Below are positions 1-8,144 of a stretch of DNA of 15,093 bases, one piece after another. The translations under genes were made by a program, and so were the position numbers. The stretch lies in assembly GCA_900552185.1 (NCBI GenBank), contig URYT01000030.1, positions 1 to 15,093 of the forward strand, read 5' to 3'. Under the pieces are notes generated by a model. That model searched no databases. It saw only the letters and a program-made list of their open reading frames with translations, and was not told where the DNA came from. Numbering within the stretch: position 1 is the first letter of the stretch; the number at the start of each line of letters is the position of its first letter. The stretch is from an uncultured Collinsella sp. GTDB lineage: Bacteria; Actinomycetota; Coriobacteriia; Coriobacteriales; Coriobacteriaceae.

Positions 1-85
1 GAGAGGCAAGGCCCTGCGCCCGGCCCCTCGGTTTCGTGACGACTCGGCCGTTCGGGTCAGGTGGGGCTGAATGGAATTTGGTGAA

Positions 86-113
86 TGAGGGCGCCGTTGG
101 CGCCCTCATTTTT
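86..113 (+). terminator. Rho-independent terminator of an off-window gene
   Basis: A perfect 10-bp stem, TGAGGGCGCC with GGCGCCCTCA around a 3-base loop, is followed by five T. It would end a plus-strand transcript entering from the left. Bases 1-85 could hold the last codons of that gene, but all three plus frames are open for some distance and I cannot choose one. Confidence 0.8.
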
Positions 114-150
114 GTGGATGTGGTAAATGGGCTGTCCCTTTGTTGGCTCT

Positions 151-1149
151 TTACTGGTGCTGGGAACGCCAAGCGGTGGGGGTGGTGCCGGTGTATTGTT
201 TGAAGGCTTGGGCGAAGGCGGCCTGCTGAGGGTAGTCGAGCCGCTCTGCCACCTGCGCTATCGTAAGCGAGCTATCTGCCAAAAGCTCCTGCGCCCGCTC
301 CATGCGGCGCCTTCGTATGTAGGCACCCAGGGACTCGCCGGTTTGGGCCTTAAAGGTGGCGCACAGTTTGGATCGGCACGTGAAGAGTCTCTCGGCCACC
401 TCCTGGATGCTCACATGTCTGCCCTTGTCGAGCGAGCGCTCTACAAGGGCAGACGCTTCCTTGGCTATCGTCACGCTGGCGTGCGTGCCCGTCGCCCGTT
501 GCGCCTGTCTCTGGGCCGCATGCGAACAGGCGAGCTCGGCGACCATGGTCTCCACGATGCCTTGCATATAGACGTGCCCGCCTACGGTGCGGGCGCGGTT
601 CTCGTTAATCCGGCGCAGCGTGTGGCAGATGGCAGACGCCGCTTCCTCGTGCCACGGCTCGGCAAACGCCTCAAAGATTCCCGCGAATTCGGTGGGATAG
701 CGGTGCTCCAGTTCGTCAAAATATCCAGGCAAAAAGAGCACCGAGCGCGAGTGGTAGAGTTGCCCTGCAAACAGTGGGCTTAATTCCTCGCCACAGTTAT
801 CTTGGATAAAGCTGCAAACGGCATTGTTTGGCCACGGTCCATGCAAGAGTGTAAGGTTCGCAGGCGTTATGCCAGCCTCGGGCATGCATGTAAGTGTGGG
901 CGCGCTGACTTCGCTCACGCAGGCGTATGGCTCAGGTGTGTATTCGGTCAGGTACATATCGTGCGTCGGGGTAATGAAATGCTCTATGACGATGCAGGTG
1001 GGGGAGAGGGGCATGATCCATGCGCGTCCGTGCGCCCGATCATTTGCCATCTCGCCGGTAAAGACGGCGCCCTTGCCGGAAAGCTCCAGGCCAAACTGCT
1101 CAAACTGTGGTGCGTAGAGCTCGGTTATGTTGGTCGCGGCCCGATGCAT
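151..1149 (-). CDS. AraC-family transcriptional regulator
   Basis: This is a DNA-binding regulator with an N-terminal sensor part of about 230 residues that I do not recognise and a C-terminal AraC/XylS double helix-turn-helix. The first helix-turn-helix lies near residues 248-271 (IQEVAERLFTCRSKL) and the second near 297-321 (IAQVAERLDYPQQAAFAQAF), followed by the usual TGTTPTAWR end. The frame is open from an ATG at 1182. I prefer the ATG at 1149 because AGGAAGGGG at 1162-1170 sits before it, although its spacing is long, at about 12 bases. The 1182 start has only a weak AGG. The gene is divergent from the ABC transporter pair and shares an 87-base spacer with it, so it probably controls that pair and itself. 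Family is certain; effector and targets are inference. Confidence 0.9.
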   Translation of the reverse strand: MHRAATNITELYAPQFEQFGLELSGKGAVFTGEMANDRAHGRAWIMPLSPTCIVIEHFITPTHDMYLTEYTPEPYACVSEVSAPTLTCMPEAGITPANLTLLHGPWPNNAVCSFIQDNCGEELSPLFAGQLYHSRSVLFLPGYFDELEHRYPTEFAGIFEAFAEPWHEEAASAICHTLRRINENRARTVGGHVYMQGIVETMVAELACSHAAQRQAQRATGTHASVTIAKEASALVERSLDKGRHVSIQEVAERLFTCRSKLCATFKAQTGESLGAYIRRRRMERAQELLADSSLTIAQVAERLDYPQQAAFAQAFKQYTGTTPTAWRSQHQ

Positions 1150-1221
1150 TTTCGAAAGCGTCCCCTTCCTTTGCAGAAACATCCACGCCTGGCTCGATTG
1201 TGTGCCTTGGCTAACATATCA

Positions 1222-1250
1222 ATGATAAGTTGATTACGGTTAACTCTCAA
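1222..1250 (-). promoter_or_regulatory. Promoter of the AraC regulator, with overlapping dyad
   Basis: Read on the minus strand, TTGAGA (1250-1245), a 17-base spacer and TATCAT (1227-1222) make a good sigma-70-type promoter. A dyad, ATCAA (1218-1222) and TTGAT (1230-1234) with 7 bases between, overlaps its -10 box and could be an operator. I see no equally good promoter for the ABC genes on the plus strand, which would fit activator dependence, but that is inference. Confidence 0.6.
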
Positions 1251-1269
1251 GCCGTTAGAAAGGAATCTC

Positions 1270-3096
1270 ATGGCAAAGGGATCAAAAAGGGAAGGCGGCG
1301 GTATCGGCGAGCTACTTGCATATGCCGGCGACCGTAAATTCCTAACGTATTTGGGCATGGCGCTCTCGGCGCTCTCGCAGCTGCTGGGCTTTGGCCCGTA
1401 CGTGTGCATCTGGTTTGTCGCGCGAGACCTGATCGCTGTGGCGCCTAACTGGAGCGAAGCCACCGATATCGCGATGTATGGCTGGTGGGCCGTGGGTTTT
1501 GCCCTGGCAAGCATCGTAGTGTATTTCGCAGGCCTCATGTGCACGCACCTGTCTGCGTTTCGCTGCGCGTCCAATATCCGCAAGACTGCGAGCGAGCACC
1601 TGCTCAAGCTGCCGCTTGGCTACTTTGACACGCACGCCACCGGTGAGCTGCGCCGTATTGTAGACGGATGTGCCGCCTCCACCGAGACCCTGCTCGCGCA
1701 CATGCTGCCCGATATCGCCGGCGCCACCGCCATGGTCGCCGGTCTGCTCGTGCTGCTTTTCGCCCTCGATTGGCGCTTGGGCGCGGCATGCCTTATCTCG
1801 GTTGTCGTTTCGTTTGGCGCCATGGCCACCATGATGGGCGGCAAGGGCGCCGAGTTTATGAAGGCCTACATGGGAGCGCTGGTCAAGATGAACAAGACCG
1901 GCACCGAATACGTACGCGGTATTCCCGTGGTCAAGGTGTTTCAGCAGACGGTCTACTCCTTTAAGGCCTTCCACGATGCGATTGCCGAATACGCCGATAT
2001 GGCACAAAACTATTCGGGCACGTTCTGCCGAGGCCCGCAGGTACTCAACCTTACGGCGCTCAATGGTCTTGTGGCATTCCTGCTGCCCGTGGCGTTGCTG
2101 TTGGCACCGGGCGAGACGGACTTCGCGCATTTTATGGCAAACTTCACGTTTTACGCGATATTTTCGGCCGTGGTACCGACGGCCATGACCAAGCTCATGT
2201 TTGTGGGCGAGGCCTCTCAGATGAGTGCCGATTCGCTGGCTCGCATCCGAAGCGTCATGGATTCCAAGCAGCTCTCCGTGCCCGCCCAACCCAAGCACCC
2301 TGCCGGCAACGACGTGCGATTTGAGGATGTGAGCTTTACCTATGAGGGCGCCGAGGCGCCTGCCGTCAACCATGTGAGTTTTAGCGTTTCCGCGGGGAGC
2401 ACCCTCGCCCTGGTGGGTCCTTCGGGCGGCGGTAAGTCAACCTGCGCAAGCCTGATCCCGCGTTTTTGGGATGTTTCCTCGGGTCGAGTGCTCGTAGGCG
2501 GTGTGGACGTTCGCGATATGGATCCACACGAGCTTATGGACCAGGTCGCCTTCGTGTTCCAGACCAACCAGCTGTTCCGGCAAACACTTGCCGATAACGT
2601 GCGCGCCTCCAAGCCCACGGCCACTGATGACGAAGTACGTGCGGCCCTCTCCGCAGCTCAGTGCGACGACATTGTGGCCAAGCTCCCACAGGGCATCAAC
2701 ACCATGCTCGGCGCCGGCGGAGCATATCTTTCGGGCGGCGAGGTCCAGCGCGTGGCACTCGCCCGCGCGATCCTTAAAGACGCGCCTATCGTGGTGCTCG
2801 ATGAGGCCACGGCGTTTGCCGACCCCGAGAACGAGGCGCTCATCCAGCGCGCCTTTAGCAAGCTGGCGGCGGGTCGCACGGTCATTATGATTGCGCATCG
2901 GCTTTCGACCGTGGTGGGCGCAGACCAAATCGTGGTGCTTAACCAGGGCAGCGTGCAGGAGTCGGGTACCCATGCCGAGTTGCTGTCCCAAAATGGCCTG
3001 TATGCCAAGATGTGGGCTGAGTACGAGCAGGCCGCGAGTTGGAAAATCACTGCTACGACCGCGGATACCGCCGTCGCGAAGGGAGGCGAGGCCTAA
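1270..3096 (+). CDS. ABC transporter, fused permease and ATPase, first half
   Basis: A 608-residue type IV (exporter-fold) half-transporter with an N-terminal six-helix membrane domain (about residues 25-320) and a C-terminal nucleotide-binding domain. Visible ATPase motifs are Walker A GPSGGGKST (383-391), signature LSGGEVQR (487-494), Walker B ending in D511 with catalytic E512, and the switch histidine H543. The stretch after Walker B reads ATAFADPENE; from memory this wording is typical of the YbtP/YbtQ/IrtAB siderophore-transport branch rather than the usual ATASLD. The ribosome site AAAGGA is at 1260-1264, six bases before the ATG. The next gene starts at the base after the stop, so both are translated together and most likely form a heterodimer. 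Substrate is unknown: ferric siderophore or other metallophore import is inferred, multidrug export is the alternative. Confidence 0.92.
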   Translation: MAKGSKREGGGIGELLAYAGDRKFLTYLGMALSALSQLLGFGPYVCIWFVARDLIAVAPNWSEATDIAMYGWWAVGFALASIVVYFAGLMCTHLSAFRCASNIRKTASEHLLKLPLGYFDTHATGELRRIVDGCAASTETLLAHMLPDIAGATAMVAGLLVLLFALDWRLGAACLISVVVSFGAMATMMGGKGAEFMKAYMGALVKMNKTGTEYVRGIPVVKVFQQTVYSFKAFHDAIAEYADMAQNYSGTFCRGPQVLNLTALNGLVAFLLPVALLLAPGETDFAHFMANFTFYAIFSAVVPTAMTKLMFVGEASQMSADSLARIRSVMDSKQLSVPAQPKHPAGNDVRFEDVSFTYEGAEAPAVNHVSFSVSAGSTLALVGPSGGGKSTCASLIPRFWDVSSGRVLVGGVDVRDMDPHELMDQVAFVFQTNQLFRQTLADNVRASKPTATDDEVRAALSAAQCDDIVAKLPQGINTMLGAGGAYLSGGEVQRVALARAILKDAPIVVLDEATAFADPENEALIQRAFSKLAAGRTVIMIAHRLSTVVGADQIVVLNQGSVQESGTHAELLSQNGLYAKMWAEYEQAASWKITATTADTAVAKGGEA

Positions 3097-4854
3097 ATGT
3101 TCGCCTCATTCCAAAAGAAGTATTTCCTATCCGATAAAGGCATCGCCGGCGTAAAACGCGGTGTCTTCTGGACCGCGCTCACCAATCTTATTACCATGGC
3201 CGGCATGAGCTTTTTATTCCTGGTTATGGCCGGCTTTGTCGAGCATCTCGCCAGCGGGGCTGACCTGCCGGATGCCCTGCCGATCGTGGGCGGCCTCCTG
3301 GTCTTTTTCGTGTTGCTCTTTGCCTCTAACTGGCAGCAGTATTACTACACCTACTGCATCTTTTACGAGGAGTGCGGCAAGCAGCGTATGGAGATCGCCG
3401 AGCGCTTGCGCAAACTGCCGCTGTCGTTTTTTGGTCGTCGTGATCTGGCCGATTTAACCGAGACCATCATGGGTGACGTCCAGGTCATGGAGCACGCCTA
3501 CAGCCATGTGCTGGGAGAACTCTGGGGCGCCATCATCGCAAGTGCCATCGTGTTCGTGTCGTCGCTGTTCTTTTGCTGGCAGCTGGCGGTCGCGGCGTTT
3601 TGGAGCATTCCCGTGGCCTTTGCCGTGCTGTATCTGACACGCGGCCCCATGACCCCGGTGTTCGACCGCGTGCGCGCCGAGAAGGTCAAGGTCACCGAGG
3701 CGATCCAGGAGACGCTCGACTGCGTGCGCGAAATCCGCGCCACCAACCAGGAGGCCCATTATCTTGAGGGGCTCAACGCCGTGATCGATGCCGAGGAGCG
3801 CGAGACCACCAAGGGCGAGCTCGTCAACGGGCTTCTGGTCAACTCCGCCTTCTCCATTCTGCGTCTGGGCATTGCCACCACTCTGGTCACGGGCGCCACG
3901 ATGGTCGCCTCCGGGCAGGTCGACTTTTTGGTGATGTTTGCCTTCCTGCTTATGGTGAGCCGTATCTACGCGCCGTTTGATCAGGCCCTTATGCTCGTGT
4001 CGGAGCTGTTTGTCGCCGAGTCGTCTGCCAAGCGCATGCGTTCCATCATGGAAGAGCCTGTGGCGCGGGGCAGCGAGAAATTTGAGCCCGTGGGCCACGA
4101 TGTGGTGTTCGATCACGTGGCATTTGGCTATGGTGCGGGCGAGGACGGCCGCGCCGGCGAGAAAGTCCTTACCGATGTGAGCTTTACCGCCAAGGAAGGC
4201 GAAGTTACGGCGCTGGTCGGTCCTTCGGGTTCCGGTAAGTCTACGGTGAGCCGCCTGGCCGCGCGCTTTTGGGACGCCACTTCCGGCAAGGTGAGCGTGG
4301 GCGGTGTGGACGTGGCGAGCGTCGACCCCGAGGTCCTTCTGCGCGATTACGCGATCGTCTTCCAGGACGTGCTGCTCTTCGACGACACGGTGATGGGCAA
4401 CATCCGCCTTGGCCGCCGTGATGCCACCGATGAGGAAGTGCTTGCGGCTGCGCGTGCCGCCAACTGCGACGAGTTTGTGAGCCGCATGCCGCAGGGCTAT
4501 GACACCATGATCGGCGAGAACGGCTCCAAGCTGTCCGGCGGCGAGCGCCAGCGCATCTCCATCGCCCGCGCGCTGCTCAAAGACGCGCCTATCGTGCTGT
4601 TGGACGAGGCGACAGCGAGCTTGGATGTGGAGAACGAGACCGTAGTTCAGCAGGCGCTCTCCCGTCTGCTTGCAGGCAAGACGGTTATCGTTATTGCCCA
4701 CCGTATGCGTACGGTGGAAAATGCCGACAAAATCGTTGTGCTCAAGGATGGTGTGGTTGCCGAGCAGGGCACTCCGGCGCAGCTCAAGGCGGCAGGTGGA
4801 GAATTCGCCCGCATGGTTGCGCTGCAAAAGGAAGCGGCTGCCTGGCAGCTGTAG
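3097..4854 (+). CDS. ABC transporter, fused permease and ATPase, second half
   Basis: A 585-residue partner of the preceding protein with the same domain order. The membrane domain covers about residues 15-315. The ATPase domain shows Walker A GPSGSGKST (375-383), signature LSGGERQR (479-486), Walker B D503 with catalytic E504, and H535. Both halves keep the catalytic glutamate, so neither ATP site looks degenerate. The ATG directly follows the upstream TAA, and its ribosome site GGGAGG (3081-3086) lies inside the end of the first gene. Here the D-loop region reads ATASLDVENE, so the ADPENE variant is confined to the first half. The two together resemble YbtP-YbtQ. No siderophore synthesis genes are in the window. 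Confidence 0.92.
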   Translation: MFASFQKKYFLSDKGIAGVKRGVFWTALTNLITMAGMSFLFLVMAGFVEHLASGADLPDALPIVGGLLVFFVLLFASNWQQYYYTYCIFYEECGKQRMEIAERLRKLPLSFFGRRDLADLTETIMGDVQVMEHAYSHVLGELWGAIIASAIVFVSSLFFCWQLAVAAFWSIPVAFAVLYLTRGPMTPVFDRVRAEKVKVTEAIQETLDCVREIRATNQEAHYLEGLNAVIDAEERETTKGELVNGLLVNSAFSILRLGIATTLVTGATMVASGQVDFLVMFAFLLMVSRIYAPFDQALMLVSELFVAESSAKRMRSIMEEPVARGSEKFEPVGHDVVFDHVAFGYGAGEDGRAGEKVLTDVSFTAKEGEVTALVGPSGSGKSTVSRLAARFWDATSGKVSVGGVDVASVDPEVLLRDYAIVFQDVLLFDDTVMGNIRLGRRDATDEEVLAAARAANCDEFVSRMPQGYDTMIGENGSKLSGGERQRISIARALLKDAPIVLLDEATASLDVENETVVQQALSRLLAGKTVIVIAHRMRTVENADKIVVLKDGVVAEQGTPAQLKAAGGEFARMVALQKEAAAWQL

Positions 4855-4902
4855 GAAAGAGGTAAAGAGGTCGTCCCCTTGTCATGTATTCGAGGCTGTG
4901 GA

Positions 4903-5090
4903 AATCGAAGGTGAATGGTTTCCCCAGAAGTGAACGACCTTATTTGGACCCCTGAAGCATCGACACTTTTGGGACTTTGTTTCCTGTGAATTTGTCGAGT
5001 TTTTCCTGCGGTTTTGCTGGCAAAAAATGCGGATGCTTCGGGGGCCCAATTTTGCTCGTTCACTTCGCAAAAAAGTATTCACCTTTGATT
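4903..5090. repeat. Long imperfect inverted repeat in spacer
   Basis: Arms of about 59 bases (4903-4961 and 5032-5090) pair with about 76 percent identity over a 70-base centre. The best-kept blocks are GTGAAT at the outer side, GAAGTGAACGA in the middle and GAAGCATC at the inner side. The spacer 4855-5308 contains no gene. I see no transposase and no clear target-site duplication. It may be a degenerate non-autonomous element, a paired intergenic repeat, or a transcript-ending structure behind the ABC pair, which has no ordinary terminator. Confidence 0.7.
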
Positions 5091-5188
5091 CGCAAGGGCG
5101 GGGGCGGATTCCCCTTGGGGTGCGGATTTGCGTCGTGGTGGGTGAACCGCCGAGTACCGGGCGGTCTAGATCGTATATTTTCCAAAAG

Positions 5189-5293
5189 TTAGCCGTTGTT
5201 GACCCCAATAGTTATACTAAACTAGTCTCAAAAGCGTGCTCGAGCAAACTAATGAACTCGGGTGCTAAGGCACCATGCCGCGCTTGTGCGGCA
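5189..5293 (+). promoter_or_regulatory. Possible promoter and structured leader of the metal ATPase pair
   Basis: A weak promoter TTAGCC (5189-5194), 18 bases, TATACT (5213-5218) precedes a leader with three small folds. These are the palindrome TGCTCGAGCA (5237-5246), GGTGC-TAAG-GCACC (5261-5274) and TGCCGC with GCGGCA (5276-5293). The last stem ends where the ribosome site AAAGGGAG begins, so it could affect ribosome access. I cannot match it to a known riboswitch class. Confidence 0.35.
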
Positions 5294-5308
5294 AAAGGGA
5301 GAAGCAAC

Positions 5309-5554
5309 ATGAAGAAGTCGACGTTTAACACCCTGCTTGTCGGTGGCGGTTTTCTGCTTGGTACGGCCGGCATCAAGCTGCTCACCAGCGCTCCGGTAAA
5401 GAACGCCTGCGTGCAGGGCATTGCGTGCGGTATGCGCGTCAAGAACGGCTACCAGGACATGGTCGAGCAGGCCAAGGCCGAGGTCGACGATATGGTTGCC
5501 GAGGCTGCCTACATCACCCAGAGCGAGGCCGCTGCGGACAAGGCAGCCGAGTAG
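5309..5554 (+). CDS. Small DUF6110-like membrane protein, possible PacL-type partner of metal ATPase
   Basis: An 81-residue protein with a glycine-rich hydrophobic N-terminal segment (about residues 8-25), a short part with two cysteines (NACVQGIACG) and a charged, probably helical C-terminal part (about 46-70) ending in alanine and glutamate. I recognise it as DUF6110-like. The layout also resembles mycobacterial PacL (DUF1490), a membrane-tethered helper of the CtpC ATPase. However, the histidine/aspartate metal-binding tail of PacL is absent. The start is chosen from AAAGGGAG at 5294-5301, eight bases upstream. The same frame is open back to 5027, but that extension runs through the inverted repeat and the leader and is not believable. 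The ATPase follows 17 bases after the stop. Confidence 0.8.
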   Translation: MKKSTFNTLLVGGGFLLGTAGIKLLTSAPVKNACVQGIACGMRVKNGYQDMVEQAKAEVDDMVAEAAYITQSEAAADKAAE

Positions 5555-5571
5555 CACTCCAGGCATAAACA

Positions 5572-7647
5572 ATGAGATTCTCGATTATTAGCGAGATCCC
5601 CGGCAGGACCCGTCTTCAATTGGCGGGTCCTGTGCCAGAGAGCGATCTCGATGCACTTCTTAAGCTCAGCGGCGACATCGACGGCGTGCACAAGGTGTGT
5701 GTCTACGGCCGTATTGGCCAGATGGCGCTCGAATATGACGAGCAGCGTCGCACGGCCGTGCTCGATGCCCTGGGTGCACTCGATGCTCAAGCTATCGCCG
5801 ATGCCAAGTCGGGTTACGTGATGCAACTCGAGCCGCGCAGGCACAAACTCGTTATGGATCTTGCCACACTTATCGGCGCCCACTACGCGCGCCGCTGGTT
5901 CCTGCCTACGCCGCTGCGTGCCATCTTTGTCGTGGCCGGTTACATGACCTTTTTGCGCGCCGCCCTCCGTGAGCTCGCGCAGCCGCGCCTGACCGTTCCC
6001 GTGCTCGACGCTTCGGCTATCGGCATTTCGTTCGTCAAACGTGATTTCGACACCGCGGGCCAGACGATGTTCCTGCTCAACGTGGGCGAGCTGCTCGAGG
6101 ACTACACCCGCGCCATGAGCGAAAACGAGCTCATAAACTCGCTGCTCGACGTGCCCGATAAGGCGCAAAAAGTGGTCGGTGACACCGAGGTAAGCGTTGC
6201 CGCGACCGAGCTTGAGCCCGGCGATCTGGTCGCCGTGCGCACTGGCATGTCCATTTGCATCGACGGTGTTGTCGAGCAGGGGAGCGCTATGGTCAACCAG
6301 GCGACCCTGACCGGCGAGCCGCTGGCCGTCGAGCGTAGCGTGGGCGACGACGTGTTCGCCGGTACCGTCGTGGAAGACGGCGGCATCTTGGTGCGCGTGC
6401 GCGCCAATACGGCGCAAACCAAACTGCGCTCAATCGTCTCGCTCGTGCAGACGGCCGACTCGCTCAAGTCCGAGGGCCAGTCGCATATGGAGGACCTTGC
6501 CAACAAGATCGTCCCGTGGAACTTCCTGCTCGCGGGCCTGGTTGCGCTTACCACCCGCAGCCTCATCAAGACCTCAGCGGCGCTGATGGTCGACTACTCG
6601 TGCGCACTCAAGCTCACGGGTTCTGTCGCCGTCATGACTGCCATGAGCGATGCTGCCAAGATGGGCGTCATGGTCAAGGGCGCGAAGTACTTTGAGTCGT
6701 TTGCCAAGGCTGACACCATTGTGTTTGATAAGACCGGCACGCTTACCGAGGCGCAGCCGCGTCTTGCCTGCGTGCTCACCACCGATGGCTGGAGCGAGGA
6801 CGAGGTTCTGCGCCTTTCCGCCTGCTTGGAGGAGCATTTTCCGCATCCGGTGGCGCGCGCTGTGGTCAACGCCGCCCGCGAGCGCGGGCTCGAGCACCGC
6901 GAGCGTCACGCTGCGGTCGAGTATATTGTGGCGCACGGCATCGCTTCGTCCATTGAAGGGCGTCGCGCCATCATCGGTTCCGCGCACTTTGTATTTGAGG
7001 ACGAGGGTGCGCAGCTCGAGTTCGACATCAAGGAGCAGATCGAGTCCCAGATGCAGGGCCTGTCGCCGCTGTATCTGGCGGTCGACGGCACCGTTGTGGG
7101 CGTGCTCGGCATCGAGGATCCGCTCAAGCCCGGGGTCCGTGAGGCCATCGCCGACCTGCATGCGCTGGGCGTCAAGCATGTCGTTATGCTCACGGGCGAT
7201 TCGGAGCGCACGGCCGAGCGCATTGCGCGCGAGGCGGGCGTCGACGAGTTTAAGGCCGAACTGCTGCCCGAGGACAAGTACGCCTATGTGGAGCGCATTA
7301 AGAGCGAGGGGCGCCATGTTGCCATGGTGGGCGACGGCGTCAACGACTCGCCGGCGCTCGGTTTGGCCGACGTGGGGCTGGCCATGGGCGGCGGAAGCGA
7401 CATTGCCAAGGAGGTCGCCGACATCATCCTGGCCGACACGGATCTCGCCGCGATCGTGCGCCTGCGCCGCATGAGTCAGGGCCTCATTGATCGTCTGACG
7501 AGTTCGTATGCCAAGGTCATGCTCACCAACTCGGCGCTGCTGGCATTGGGTATTACCGGCAAGATCGCCCCGCAGACGTCGTCGCTGCTGCACAACGGCT
7601 CGACGATTGCGTATAGCTTGGGCAACGCGAAGGCATATCTGCGTTAG
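5572..7647 (+). CDS. P1B-type heavy-metal-translocating ATPase
   Basis: A 691-residue membrane pump that moves a transition metal ion using ATP. Residues 1-75 look like an HMA-type fold (IPGRTRLQL) without the CxxC metal site. Then come membrane helices, the actuator domain with TGEP in place of TGES (QATLTGEPLAVE), the phosphorylation site DKTGT with D386, an HP motif in HFPHPVARA, and the hinge GDGVNDSPAL. The helix that normally carries CPC reads YSCALKL (Y342, S343, C344), leaving one cysteine and no proline, so metal choice cannot be copied from the Cu or Zn/Cd classes. Manganese or zinc as in CtpC is a guess. The ribosome site is weak, so translation may be coupled to the small gene upstream. 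Confidence 0.92.
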   Translation: MRFSIISEIPGRTRLQLAGPVPESDLDALLKLSGDIDGVHKVCVYGRIGQMALEYDEQRRTAVLDALGALDAQAIADAKSGYVMQLEPRRHKLVMDLATLIGAHYARRWFLPTPLRAIFVVAGYMTFLRAALRELAQPRLTVPVLDASAIGISFVKRDFDTAGQTMFLLNVGELLEDYTRAMSENELINSLLDVPDKAQKVVGDTEVSVAATELEPGDLVAVRTGMSICIDGVVEQGSAMVNQATLTGEPLAVERSVGDDVFAGTVVEDGGILVRVRANTAQTKLRSIVSLVQTADSLKSEGQSHMEDLANKIVPWNFLLAGLVALTTRSLIKTSAALMVDYSCALKLTGSVAVMTAMSDAAKMGVMVKGAKYFESFAKADTIVFDKTGTLTEAQPRLACVLTTDGWSEDEVLRLSACLEEHFPHPVARAVVNAARERGLEHRERHAAVEYIVAHGIASSIEGRRAIIGSAHFVFEDEGAQLEFDIKEQIESQMQGLSPLYLAVDGTVVGVLGIEDPLKPGVREAIADLHALGVKHVVMLTGDSERTAERIAREAGVDEFKAELLPEDKYAYVERIKSEGRHVAMVGDGVNDSPALGLADVGLAMGGGSDIAKEVADIILADTDLAAIVRLRRMSQGLIDRLTSSYAKVMLTNSALLALGITGKIAPQTSSLLHNGSTIAYSLGNAKAYLR

Positions 7648-7673
7648 CAGACGTGTTCACCCACGTTATCTGG

Positions 7674-7717
7674 CCTGCGCCCAGACGGCATCGGTGTCGT
7701 CCGAGCGCAGGTCTTTT
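7674..7717 (+). terminator. Probable terminator of the ATPase operon
   Basis: A 7-bp outer stem CCTGCGC with GCGCAGG encloses an inner GACG/CGTC pair and is followed by TCTTTT. The long loop and short T run make it moderate. It separates the ATPase from the toxin-antitoxin promoter. Confidence 0.5.
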
Positions 7718-7721
7718 GCAT

Positions 7722-7770
7722 TTGACCATTTGCTAGCTTTTCTATATAGTGTTGCTAGCGGTGCTAGCAA
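7722..7770 (+). promoter_or_regulatory. Toxin-antitoxin promoter with three-half-site operator
   Basis: TTGACC (7722-7727), a 17-base spacer and TATAGT (7745-7750) form a strong promoter. TTGCTAGC occurs in the spacer (7730-7737) and again over the predicted transcription start (7752-7759). It is followed after GGT by its inverted copy GCTAGCAA (7763-7770). The two direct copies are 22 bases apart, about two helical turns. This is the expected geometry for autorepression by a ribbon-helix-helix antitoxin. Confidence 0.8.
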
Positions 7771-7790
7771 CTGAAGGGAGCGGGATCAAC

Positions 7791-8144
7791 GTGGGTGCTG
7801 TTGGCGGCATGGCGCAGGTGAACGTTCGCGTAGATCGCCAGGTCAAGAACCGTGCCGAGGAGGTGCTGCGGCTTTCGGGCGGGTCACTGCCCGAGCTCAT
7901 CAAAAAGGTGGTGGCCAAGGTCGCGCAGGGTGGCGGGCAGTGCGAGGAAGTGCTTGCGGCCGTCGACGACCGCAAGCAGGCCGTCGCGCCCGATACTCCG
8001 TTCGCCGCATCATGGGCGGCGGCGGATCAGCTTTACGCGGACCTGGGCATCGCTACGTCGCCCGTATCCGACAATCGCGATTGGGACACAATCTATTCCG
8101 AAGCCATGGATGAGCGCTATCGCCAAAAGGGGATGATCCTGTGA
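7791..8144 (+). CDS. RelB/DinJ-like ribbon-helix-helix antitoxin
   Basis: A 117-residue protein whose segment MAQVNVRVDRQVKNRAEEVL (about residues 7-26) matches the strand and first helix of RelB/DinJ-type ribbon-helix-helix antitoxins. The strand would bind the operator and the C-terminal half, ending DWDTIYSEAMDERYRQKG, would wrap the toxin. I chose the GTG at 7791 because GAAGGGAG (7773-7780) precedes it by ten bases. An ATG at 7749 in the same frame lies within the -10 box and operator and cannot be on the message. An ATG at 7809 is also possible. The stop overlaps the start of the toxin gene by four bases, so the two are translationally coupled, as in most such pairs. Confidence 0.8.
   Translation: MGAVGGMAQVNVRVDRQVKNRAEEVLRLSGGSLPELIKKVVAKVAQGGGQCEEVLAAVDDRKQAVAPDTPFAASWAAADQLYADLGIATSPVSDNRDWDTIYSEAMDERYRQKGMIL

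Noticed and set aside
1..85. C-terminal end of an upstream gene
   Set aside because: A gene probably ends here before the terminator, but frames with stops at 39, 70 and 126 are all possible and none is recognisable.
1230..1259. Plus-strand promoter TTGATT / GTTAGA for the ABC genes
   Set aside because: Transcription would start about four bases before the ATG and lose the ribosome site, so it is unlikely.
3454..4827. Minus-strand 457-codon frame inside the second ABC gene
   Set aside because: It is a shadow frame caused by high third-position GC, with His-rich low-quality sequence and no domain.
5027..5308. N-terminal extension of the 81-residue protein
   Set aside because: It reads through the inverted repeat, promoter and leader, and only the ATG at 5309 has a ribosome site and family-like length.
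7749..7790. Upstream ATG for the antitoxin
   Set aside because: It overlaps the -10 box and operator, so it would not be on the transcript.
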